Source of the DNA: CAZXNF01 sp050741255 | Lineage (GTDB): Bacteria; Pseudomonadota; Gammaproteobacteria; Burkholderiales; SG8-41 | NCBI GenBank assembly: GCA_050741255.1 | Contig: JBOIEQ010000125.1 | Span: 1 to 12,450 of the forward strand | Direction: 5' to 3' | DNA length: 12,450 nucleotides | Part shown: positions 1 through 5,784 of the stretch, piece by piece | How positions within the stretch are numbered: position 1 is the first letter of the stretch | How the letters are laid out: each line of letters opens with the position of its first letter | Notes under the pieces: model-generated | What the model was told of the DNA's origin: nothing | Databases searched by the model: none | What the model saw: the letters and a program-made list of their open reading frames with translations, nothing else | Made by a program: the position numbers and the translations under genes

Positions 1-116
1 GCCTGCGCGTCTGCGGTGTCGCGCGCAGACCATCCCCAGGCAGTCACGGCAAACGCGCGGCCATCCGTCCCCTTCGCGACAGCGCGCGCCTTGGCCCAAT
101 GGGGAAACAGTCGCAT
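1..116 (-). CDS. Partial conserved hypothetical protein, N-terminus only
   Basis: An open frame reads leftward from an ATG at 116 to the window edge, giving 38 complete codons with no stop. The product starts MRLFPHWAKARAVAK and contains a Trp-rich stretch, TAWGWSARDTADA. That protein-like composition, the position divergent from trmB, and the open frame favour a real gene. I do not recognise the family, and no catalytic motif, signal peptide or membrane segment is visible in the fragment. No clear Shine-Dalgarno sequence precedes the ATG. The gene would be transcribed away from trmB, so the 113-nt gap would hold both promoters. Function unknown. Confidence 0.55.
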   Translation of the reverse strand, partial: MRLFPHWAKARAVAKGTDGRAFAVTAWGWSARDTADAQ

Positions 117-143
117 GGCGCGGAGTGTGCCACGACCGCGGGG

Positions 144-172
144 TTGTGCGCGCGCGCGACGATGGATAGTCT
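144..172 (+). promoter_or_regulatory. Weak candidate sigma70 promoter upstream of trmB
   Basis: TTGTGC (144-149) and TAGTCT (167-172) are separated by exactly 17 nt, in the divergent gap before trmB. Each box matches the consensus at only three of six positions, so the optimal spacing is the main support. The rest of the gap (117-229) shows nothing else I can interpret. Confidence 0.2.
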
Positions 173-229
173 AGGCGCCCATCGACTGTCGGCAGTGGTT
201 CAACGCCTTACCGACGCCCGGCCCCTTCC

Positions 230-916
230 TTGACTGAATCCACACCACCACTCGCGCGCGCCATCCGCAGTTTCGTCCTGCGGCAGGGCCGCATCTCCAC
301 GGCCCAGCAGCGCGCCTACGACACGCTGCTGCCGAAGTACGGCATCGCCTACGCGCCGGGCCCGCTGGATTTCGCCGCGGTCTTCGGCCGCGCGGCGCCC
401 GTGATCCTGGAAATCGGCTTCGGCATGGGCGAGACCACCGCGGCCATCGCTAGCGCGCAACCCGACCGCAACTTCCTCGCCATCGAGGTGCACACGCCGG
501 GCGTGGGCAGCCTGCTGAAGCAACTAGAAGCGGACGGCCTTACGAACGTCCGCGTGATCCAGCACGACGCGGTCGAGGTGCTGAACACCATGCTGCCGCC
601 CGCGTCGCTGGCCGGCTGCCATCTGTATTTCCCCGACCCCTGGCCCAAGAAGCGTCATCACAAGCGTCGCCTCGTGCAGGGCCCGCTGATCGCCCTTCTC
701 GCCTCGCGGCTCGCGCCCGGCGCGTATTTCCACGCGGCGACCGACTGGCAGGAATACGCGGACTGGATGCTGGATGTACTGCGCGCCGAGCCGCTGCTGG
801 AGAACACCGCGGAAGATTTCGCGCCGCGCCCCGCGTGGCGGCCGCAGACCAAGTTCGAGACGCGCGGCCTGCGGCTGGGCCACGGAGTGTGGGACCTGCT
901 GTTTCGCAGGCGCTAA
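230..916 (+). CDS. trmB: tRNA (guanine-N7-)-methyltransferase TrmB
   Basis: TrmB is a cytoplasmic SAM-dependent enzyme that methylates G46 in the tRNA variable loop to m7G. The 228-residue product has the expected family length. Residues 61-67 (EIGFGMG) form the SAM-binding glycine motif. IEVHTPGVG (85-93) is a family signature. FPDPWPKKRHHKRRLV (134-149) is the strongly conserved catalytic and tRNA-binding segment. TKFETRG with GHGVWDL (207-223) is the usual C-terminal signature. The start is a TTG; it gives a normal N-terminus leading into AIRSFVLRQGRIS, and no ATG fits better. The TAA stop overlaps the opposing hemW TAG (913-915), so the two genes converge with no room for a terminator. 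Family assignment is near certain; the exact start is less so. Confidence 0.95.
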   Translation: MTESTPPLARAIRSFVLRQGRISTAQQRAYDTLLPKYGIAYAPGPLDFAAVFGRAAPVILEIGFGMGETTAAIASAQPDRNFLAIEVHTPGVGSLLKQLEADGLTNVRVIQHDAVEVLNTMLPPASLAGCHLYFPDPWPKKRHHKRRLVQGPLIALLASRLAPGAYFHAATDWQEYADWMLDVLRAEPLLENTAEDFAPRPAWRPQTKFETRGLRLGHGVWDLLFRRR

Positions 917-2169
917 TCCCCAACCAGAAACAGCGCCAGCAGGTCGTTGAGGAAACGCCGGCCGCGCGCGGTCGGTGTCACCCGGGCGTGATCGCGGGTA
1001 ATAAACCCCCTTCTTTCGGCTTCATCCAGCGGCGCCAGCACCGTCGTGCGCGGCAACCCGGTGCGTTCCTCGAACAGGGTGAACGCAAACCCTTCTGTCA
1101 GCCGCAGCGCGTTCATCATGAACTCGCCGGGCAGCGCGGCGGCGGCCACGACGGTCCGGGTCTGCGCGGCGTCACCGGCCCCGGCCTTCTCCAGGTATTC
1201 GCGCGGGCCGCGCCAGCGCGCCTCGCGGGTCACGCGGTCCGGCAGGGAAATCTTGCCGTGCGCGCCCGCGCCGATGCCGACGTAGTCGCCGAAGGTCCAG
1301 TAGTTGAGGTTGTGTTTGCACTGCGCGCCCGGGAGGGCGAATGCCGAGGTTTCGTAGTTCACGTAGCCGGCTGCCGCCAGCGCGGCTTCAGCGGCGTCTT
1401 GCATGTCCGCGGCGCTGTCGTCATCGGGCAGCGCCGGTGGATACCGGTGAAACACCGTGTTGGGTTCCAGTGTGAGGTGGTAGGCGGAGACGTGCGGTAC
1501 GCCGTACGCGATCGCCTGTGCGATGTCCGCGCCCGCCTCTGCCGGCGTCTGACCCGGCAGCGCGTACATCAGATCGAGGTTGAGGTTGTCAAAGTGTGCC
1601 TGCGCAATCTCGACCGCGCGCCGCGCCTCCGCATCATCATGGATACGCCCGATCGCCTTCAGCAGGCGCGGATTGAAACTCTGGATACCGAGCGAGAGTC
1701 GATTCACACCGGCCGCACGGAAACCACGGAATTTCTCTGTCTCCACCGTGCCGGGATTGGCCTCCAGCGTGATCTCGGCTTCCGGCAGGAGGGGCACACG
1801 CGCGCGCACAGCGGACAGGATGGCCTCGATGGACGCCGCGGAGAACAGGCTCGGTGTGCCGCCACCGAAGAAGATGGTGTAGATCTTGCGCCCCCAGATC
1901 GCGGGCAGGGCGCTGTCGAGATCGGCCTCCAGCGCCGCCACGTAATCCGCTTCGGGAATGGCGCCGCGCGGCTCGTGCGAGTTGAAATCGCAGTACGGGC
2001 ACTTGCGCACGCACCACGGCAGGTGGATGTAAAGCGAGAGCGGGGGAAGTGCTTTGAAATGCGGTGAGGCGTGAGGCGTGAGGGGTGAGGCGGAAACCAC
2101 CCGCGCAACCCCCTGCCCACTCTGCGCGACCCCCGCGGGAACTTCAGCTTTTTCCCCCTCACCCCTCAC
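913..2169 (-). CDS. hemW: HemW-type radical SAM protein (heme chaperone; formerly annotated oxygen-independent coproporphyrinogen III oxidase-like)
   Basis: HemW is a radical SAM protein that binds heme and delivers it to respiratory proteins; it lacks the coproporphyrinogen oxidase activity of HemN. Counting from the GTG at 2169, LPPLSLYIHLPWCVRKCPYC (41-60) carries the Cx3Cx2C cluster ligands C53, C57 and C60. IFFGGGTPS (99-107) is the SAM-binding glycine motif. CKHNLNYW and GIGAGAHG further on are HemW hallmarks. It is the last gene of rph-rdgB-hemW. The start is ambiguous. Relatives begin a few residues before LPPLSLYIH, but no start codon exists there because a heptamer repeat array is translated in its place (SPLTPHASP). 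The nearest in-frame starts are GTG at 2100, with a GGGGG stretch upstream, and GTG at 2169 inside the other repeat arm. The 2100 start is more plausible to me. Confidence 0.93.
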   Translation of the reverse strand: MRGEGEKAEVPAGVAQSGQGVARVVSASPLTPHASPHFKALPPLSLYIHLPWCVRKCPYCDFNSHEPRGAIPEADYVAALEADLDSALPAIWGRKIYTIFFGGGTPSLFSAASIEAILSAVRARVPLLPEAEITLEANPGTVETEKFRGFRAAGVNRLSLGIQSFNPRLLKAIGRIHDDAEARRAVEIAQAHFDNLNLDLMYALPGQTPAEAGADIAQAIAYGVPHVSAYHLTLEPNTVFHRYPPALPDDDSAADMQDAAEAALAAAGYVNYETSAFALPGAQCKHNLNYWTFGDYVGIGAGAHGKISLPDRVTREARWRGPREYLEKAGAGDAAQTRTVVAAAALPGEFMMNALRLTEGFAFTLFEERTGLPRTTVLAPLDEAERRGFITRDHARVTPTARGRRFLNDLLALFLVGD

Positions 2170-2185
2170 GCCTCACCCCTCACCC
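2063..2185. repeat. Palindromic GTGAGGG-heptamer element, copy 1
   Basis: The left arm (2063-2093) contains four tandem 7-mers of the form GTGAGGC or GTGAGGG. The right arm (2154-2185) contains four of the same 7-mers in inverted orientation. Both arms carry an A-rich or T-rich run on their inner side, and about 60 nt of unique core lies between them. In RNA this would form a long arm-arm stem. The element covers the last codons and stop of rdgB (GEG followed by TGA, 2173-2175) and the possible start codons of hemW. Copies of the same repeat occur at 4678-4820 and at the right edge of the window. Confidence 0.9.
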
Positions 2186-2790
2186 GCGGCGCGCAGCAGC
2201 GTTGCGAGCCGCGCGAGCGCCTGCCCCCGGTGACTGATAACGTTCTTGTGCGCGGATTCCAGTTCCGCGGCGGTCCTGCCGAGCGCCGGCAGCAGGAAGT
2301 ACGGGTCGTAGCCGAAGCCGCCGTCGCCGCGCGGCGTGGCGATCACTTCGCCGTGCCAGTGGCCTTCAGCGATCAGCGGCTCGGGATCGTCGGCGTGCCG
2401 CACCAGCACGATGACGCAGGTGTAATGGGCGCTGTGGTCGGGGTGCCCCGCCAGTGCCGCGATCAGCTTCTCGTTATTGCGACGATCCTGCGCCTCGCGC
2501 CCAGTGACCGCGCCCTCCGCATAGCGGGCTGAATGCACACCCGGCGCGCCGTTCAACGCCGCCACGCAGATGCCCGAATCGTCTGCCAGCGCCGGCAGTC
2601 CCGTCGCGCGGCTCGCGTGCCGAGCTTTGGCCAGCGCGTTCTCGACGAAAGTCGCGTGCGGTTCCTCCGCTTCGCTCACCCCCAACGCGGTCTGCGGCAC
2701 GACCTCGATCGCGAGCGGCGCGAGGATCGCGGCAATCTCGCGCAGTTTGCCGGGGTTGCCAGTGGCGATGACGAGTTTTTTCACGCTCAT
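2173..2790 (-). CDS. rdgB: dITP/XTP pyrophosphatase (non-canonical purine NTPase) RdgB/HAM1
   Basis: This enzyme hydrolyses ITP, dITP and XTP to monophosphates and PPi, keeping deaminated purines out of DNA and RNA. The 205-residue protein has normal length. Motifs are IATGNPGKL (8-16), FVENALAKARHA (48-59), LADDSGICV (68-76, catalytic/metal-binding acids), GAPGVHSARYA (81-91), GFGYDPYF (158-165) and ISHRGQAL (185-192). The ATG at 2790 gives the standard N-terminus; longer in-frame readings run through a palindromic repeat and are unlikely. No Shine-Dalgarno is visible, because repeat element 2794-2893 ends 3 nt from the ATG. The final residues GEG and the TGA are encoded by another repeat, the heptamer array. 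It lies between rph and hemW in the same orientation. Confidence 0.96.
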   Translation of the reverse strand: MSVKKLVIATGNPGKLREIAAILAPLAIEVVPQTALGVSEAEEPHATFVENALAKARHASRATGLPALADDSGICVAALNGAPGVHSARYAEGAVTGREAQDRRNNEKLIAALAGHPDHSAHYTCVIVLVRHADDPEPLIAEGHWHGEVIATPRGDGGFGYDPYFLLPALGRTAAELESAHKNVISHRGQALARLATLLRAAGEG

Positions 2791-2793
2791 TCG

Positions 2794-2893
2794 ATTAGCC
2801 GCAGAGACGCGGAGCGCGCGGAGGAAATCCTTGGCGGCAAATAATGATTCAAATCTTGATCTTCTCTGCGCTCTCTGCGTCTCTGCGGCTAAT
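2794..2893. repeat. Palindromic CAGAG-octamer element, copy A
   Basis: Inverted arms at 2794-2828 and 2862-2893 share ATTAGCCGCAGAGACGC exactly and then diverge at a few positions. Each arm is built from 8-bp units related to CGCAGAGA. The core contains GATTCAAAT (2847-2855). This core motif and the GGAGGAAA inner edge recur in copy B at 11073-11161. The element fills most of the rph-rdgB gap and ends 3 nt upstream of the rdgB ATG. It has no coding content and no T-tract of the kind expected for a canonical terminator. Confidence 0.88.
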
Positions 2894-2926
2894 TCCGGTT
2901 TGTTTTTCCTGGCGTCCAGCAGCGCT

Positions 2927-3643
2927 TTACGCTTCGAGCGCCTTCTTCTGCGCCACCGTGAGGTCGTAGATGCCGCGCGTGGCCAGGTCGAGCAGCGCAT
3001 CGAGCTGTGCCCGCGAAAACGGCGGGCCTTCCGCCGTACCCTGCACTTCCACCATGCCGCCCTTGCCCGTCATCACCACGTTCATGTCGGTGTCGCAGGC
3101 CGAGTCTTCCTCATAGTCGAGGTCGAGCACCGGCGTGCCCCGGTAGATGCCGACCGAAATCGCGGCCACCGAATCGACCAGCGGGTTGTCGGCCAGCAGC
3201 TTGCGCTCCTGCAGGCCGCGGATGGCGTCAGCCAGCGCGACATAGGCGCCGGTGATGCTGGCCGTGCGCGTGCCGCCGTCGGCCTGGAGCACGTCGCAGT
3301 CGAGCTGCACGGTGCGCTCGCCGAGCGTCGGCAGGTCGATGATGGCGCGCAGGCTGCGGCCGATCAGGCGCTGGATTTCCTGCGTGCGGCCGGACTGCTT
3401 GCCGCGCGCCGCCTCGCGGTCCATCCGCGTGTTCGTCGAGCGCGGCAGCATGCCGTATTCGGCCGTGACCCAGCCGCGGCCCTGACCCTTGAGGAAGCCA
3501 GGCACTTTTTCCTCCACGCTGGCGGTGCACAGGACCCTCGTGTCGCCGAATTCGACGAGCACGGAGCCCTCGGCATGGCGGGTGTAACCGCGGGTGATGC
3601 GCACCTCGCGGAGTTGGTCGGGACGGCGCTGGCTGGGACGCAT
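2927..3643 (-). CDS. rph: Ribonuclease PH
   Basis: RNase PH is a phosphate-dependent 3'-5' exoribonuclease that trims tRNA 3' ends and other RNAs, working as a hexameric ring. The 238-residue product is full length. The N-terminus MRPSQRRPDQLREVRIT is typical. KVPGFLKGQGRGWVTAEYGM (46-65) and RSTNTR (68-73) are family signatures. GKQSGRTQEIQRLIGRSLRA (81-100) includes R86, the conserved phosphate-binding Arg. GGTRTASITGAY (123-134) is also conserved. The acidic segment DLDYEEDSACDTDMN (174-188) carries the catalytic Asp residues. It is the first gene of the rph-rdgB-hemW set and divergent from yicC. A TTGACG lies about 35 nt upstream (3679-3684, minus), but without a convincing -10 box. Confidence 0.97.
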   Translation of the reverse strand: MRPSQRRPDQLREVRITRGYTRHAEGSVLVEFGDTRVLCTASVEEKVPGFLKGQGRGWVTAEYGMLPRSTNTRMDREAARGKQSGRTQEIQRLIGRSLRAIIDLPTLGERTVQLDCDVLQADGGTRTASITGAYVALADAIRGLQERKLLADNPLVDSVAAISVGIYRGTPVLDLDYEEDSACDTDMNVVMTGKGGMVEVQGTAEGPPFSRAQLDALLDLATRGIYDLTVAQKKALEA

Positions 3644-3698
3644 AAGTTGCTTTCTTGTTGGCGTAATGCCCGTTGCGCGTCAAGTTGCGAAGGGGGCA

Positions 3699-3806
3699 GG
3701 GGAATGGTAAATGGGGAATAGTAAATGGTAAATCCTGCCCTGCGAGTTTAGCTTCGCGTTGTACGGCTTCCGGTTTCCCATTCCCATTACCGATTTCCAA
3801 TTCCCC
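3699..3806. repeat. Palindromic GGGGAAT/GGTAAAT-heptamer element
   Basis: The left arm (3699-3734) is five 7-mers alternating GGGGAAT and GGTAAAT-like units. The right arm (3772-3806) is an imperfect inverted array of the same kind, starting with the same GGGGAAT at its outer edge. A unique core of about 37 nt lies between. It occupies most of the divergent rph-yicC intergenic region and ends 8 nt before the yicC ATG. Its A/T-rich arms differ sharply from the GC-rich surroundings. The architecture matches the GTGAGGG elements, although the sequence is unrelated. Confidence 0.85.
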
Positions 3807-3814
3807 GGGCTTCC

Positions 3815-4681
3815 ATGATTCACAGCATGACCGGCTATGCGACCGCCTCGCGCGAACTGCCCGCCGGCGTCCTGACGCTCGAGCTGCGTTCGGTCAACCA
3901 CCGCTTCTTCGACATCGGTTTCCGCATGCCGGACGAACTGCGCGCGCTGGAGTCGGCGCTGCGCGAGGCCGTCGCAGCGCGCGTGACCCGCGGCAAGCTC
4001 GAATGCCGCATTTCGCTGGGCCCCGCGGCCGGCGGCGCGCGCACGGCCGAGCTCAACGCCGAGCTGTTCACGCGGCTGCGCGCGCTGGAAACACAGGTAC
4101 GGGCCGCTGCGCCGGGCGCCGCCGAACTGTCGGTCGCGGACATCCTGCGCTGGCCGGGCCTGCTGGGCGACCCGACGCCGCCGGCCGAAGCCCTGCGCGC
4201 CGCCTGCCTGGCGCTGCTGGCGGAGGCGCTGACCGAATTCACCGCCTCCCGTGCACGCGAAGGTGAGCAGTTGAAGCGCATGCTGCTCGACCGCGTGACC
4301 GGCATGGAAACGCACGTGACGGCCCTGAAACCCCGGCTGCCGCAGATGGTCACGGCCTACCAGGACAAGCTCACCGCCCGGCTGCGCGAGGCCATGGGCA
4401 GCGCGGACCCGGAACGCATCCAGCAGGAAGTGGTGCTGTTCGCCAACAAGATCGACGTTGACGAGGAACTGTCGCGGCTTGTGACGCATCTCACCGAAGT
4501 GAAACGCGTGCTCGACAAGGGCGGCGCCGCCGGCAAGCGCCTCGACTTCCTGATGCAGGAACTGAACCGCGAGGCCAACACCCTGGGTTCCAAGTCCGCG
4601 GACGTCGCCGTCACGCAGACCTCCGTGGAACTCAAGGTCCTGATCGAACAGATGCGTGAACAGATTCAAAATATCGAGTGA
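3815..4681 (+). CDS. yicC: YicC family endoribonuclease
   Basis: YicC-family proteins are cytoplasmic endoribonucleases linked to RNA turnover and stationary-phase survival. The 288-residue product matches the family length. The N-terminus MIHSMTGYA (1-9) and ELRSVNHRFFDIGFRMP (23-39) are the YicC_N signature. The C-terminal domain has IDVDEELSRLVTHL (213-226), GKRLDFLMQE (240-249), NREANTLGSKS (251-261) and the ending IQNIE. The ATG at 3815 yields the canonical MIxSMTGYA start. Upstream is the GGGGAAT element, and no Shine-Dalgarno sequence can be seen. The TGA stop (4679-4681) is already part of the next repeat element. It leads the yicC-gmk-rpoZ-spoT block. Confidence 0.95.
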   Translation: MIHSMTGYATASRELPAGVLTLELRSVNHRFFDIGFRMPDELRALESALREAVAARVTRGKLECRISLGPAAGGARTAELNAELFTRLRALETQVRAAAPGAAELSVADILRWPGLLGDPTPPAEALRAACLALLAEALTEFTASRAREGEQLKRMLLDRVTGMETHVTALKPRLPQMVTAYQDKLTARLREAMGSADPERIQQEVVLFANKIDVDEELSRLVTHLTEVKRVLDKGGAAGKRLDFLMQELNREANTLGSKSADVAVTQTSVELKVLIEQMREQIQNIE

Positions 4682-4820
4682 GGGGTGAGGCGTGAGGGGT
4701 GAGGGGGAAAAGAAAGTCGAAAGACGAGAAACGGGAGATCGGATCGTCGTACCGCCCCCGTTCTGGCACCCGTGCCAGTGCCCGCGCCGCTCTCCTCACC
4801 CCTCACCCCTCACCCCTCAC
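4678..4820. repeat. Palindromic GTGAGGG-heptamer element, copy 2
   Basis: The left arm (4678-4707) has four tandem 7-mers (GTGAGGG, GTGAGGC, GTGAGGG, GTGAGGG) followed by GG and AAAA. The right arm (4793-4820) has four inverted 7-mers. The core of about 85 nt includes a second small palindrome, CTGGCAC-CC-GTGCCAG (4763-4778). The element starts within the yicC stop codon and ends 8 nt before the gmk ATG, so it is essentially the whole intergenic region. Confidence 0.9.
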
Positions 4821-4828
4821 GCAAAAAC

Positions 4829-5437
4829 ATGAGCGGCACGCTTTACATCGTGTGCGCGCCGTCCGGCGCCGGCAAGACGACGCTGACCAAGGCGCTGCTG
4901 GACGCCGACCCGCAGGTGCGGCTGTCCGTGTCGTACACCACGCGCGCGCCGCGGGCGGGCGAAAACGAGGGCGTCCACTACCGGTTCGTCGACCTGCCGG
5001 CCTTCGAGCACATGGCGGCGACGGGGGAGTTCCTCGAAAGCGCGCTCGTGCACGGCAACCGCTACGGCACCTCGAAGCGATGGATCGACGAGGCGCGCCG
5101 CGGCGGCACCGACATCCTGCTCGAGATCGACTGGCAGGGTGCCGCCCAGGTGCGCCGCCTGATCCCGGACGCGGTCGGCATTTTCATCGTCCCGCCCTCG
5201 TTCGAGGCGCTGGCCGAGCGGTTGAAGGGCCGCGGCCAGGACAGTCCTGACACCATCGCCCGGCGCCTCACGGCCGCGCGCGAGGAGATGTCCCATGTCC
5301 CTGAATTTGATTATGTTATTATCAACAACGAGTTTTCCCGGGCGGCGCAGGATCTGATCGCGATCGTCCGCGCCCACCGGCTCCGGCTCGCACGCCAGCT
5401 TGAACGCCACCGGACGCTGTTTGAAGGCTTTAGGTAA
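4829..5437 (+). CDS. gmk: Guanylate kinase
   Basis: Gmk phosphorylates GMP to GDP with ATP, an essential step in GTP and dGTP supply. The 202-residue protein is full length. CAPSGAGKTT (9-18) is the P-loop. SVSYTTRAPRAGE (33-45) and GVHYRFV (48-54) form the GMP-binding region. EFLESALVHGNRYGT (67-81) and LLEIDWQGA (97-105) are conserved, and RLTAAREEM (146-154) is the usual lid/C-terminal segment. The ATG at 4829 gives the standard MSGTLYIVCAPSG start. A longer reading from 4772 would translate the heptamer repeat and is unlikely. No Shine-Dalgarno lies in the CACGCAAAAAC leader, because the repeat array takes its place. Gmk activity also connects to the GTP-derived alarmones handled by spoT downstream. 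Confidence 0.97.
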   Translation: MSGTLYIVCAPSGAGKTTLTKALLDADPQVRLSVSYTTRAPRAGENEGVHYRFVDLPAFEHMAATGEFLESALVHGNRYGTSKRWIDEARRGGTDILLEIDWQGAAQVRRLIPDAVGIFIVPPSFEALAERLKGRGQDSPDTIARRLTAAREEMSHVPEFDYVIINNEFSRAAQDLIAIVRAHRLRLARQLERHRTLFEGFR

Positions 5438-5475
5438 TCCGGAAATCCAGAACGCAAAGTGCAAAGAGGTTCGGC

Positions 5476-5682
5476 ATGGCTCGCATCACTGTTGACGACT
5501 GTCTCAAGCATATCCCCAACCGTTTTGAACTGACGCTGGCCGCGACCTACCGCGCACGCCAGATCGCCAACGGTTCGCAACCGGCCATCGACGGCAACCG
5601 CGACAAGGCCACCGTCATCGCATTGCGCGAACTCGCCGCCGGCAAGTACGGCCGCGAGATTCTCGACAAGACGCCGGGCTGA
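5476..5682 (+). CDS. rpoZ: DNA-directed RNA polymerase omega subunit
   Basis: RpoZ (omega) binds the beta' subunit, helps RNA polymerase assembly and forms part of the ppGpp-binding site 1. The 68-residue product is somewhat shorter than E. coli omega. MARITVDDCLKHIPNRFELT (1-20) is the classical N-terminus with the conserved DDCL and N-R-F-E-L pattern. Residues 21-32 (LAATYRARQIAN) and the segment around DKATVIALRELAAGK are the conserved core helices. AGAGG about 8 nt upstream of the ATG is a good ribosome-binding site, unlike gmk and yicC. Its position between gmk and spoT is the classic proteobacterial arrangement. Confidence 0.96.
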   Translation: MARITVDDCLKHIPNRFELTLAATYRARQIANGSQPAIDGNRDKATVIALRELAAGKYGREILDKTPG

Positions 5683-5698
5683 ACGCTGATGCACGCGC

Positions 5699-5719
5699 GG
5701 CGATCAGACTCTGATCGTC
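5699..5719. promoter_or_regulatory. Palindrome between rpoZ and spoT, possible operator or small hairpin
   Basis: CGATCAGACTCTGATCG (5701-5717) is a perfect palindrome with 8-bp half-sites and a 1-nt centre. As RNA it could form a 6-bp stem with a 5-nt loop, extended by a G-U and a G-C pair. No T-tract follows, so it is not a standard terminator. It lies in the 102-nt gap upstream of spoT and could be a dimeric-repressor site. No regulator can be named. The remainder of the gap shows no clear promoter. Confidence 0.3.
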
Positions 5720-5784
5720 CGGCGCGGACGGGCGCTTCCATGACCCGCGCGGCGCGGCGTTGAGCGCGACGTGAGACCGTTGCG

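Noticed and set aside
835..2067. Long plus-strand open frame opposite hemW
   Set aside because: It overlaps the well-supported hemW in antisense, overlaps the trmB end, and its translation has no protein-like domains.
2063..2185. Heptamer arrays considered as a CRISPR array
   Set aside because: Units are 7 bp with no spacers, the two arms are inverted relative to each other, and no cas gene is present.
3679..3684. TTGACG as a -35 box for rph
   Set aside because: No acceptable -10 hexamer occurs 16-18 nt downstream on the minus strand.
4763..4778. CTGGCAC-CC-GTGCCAG considered as a sigma54 promoter (-24 TGGCAC) upstream of gmk
   Set aside because: The -12 TTGC element is missing at the required spacing. 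The symmetry is better read as a palindrome within the repeat core.
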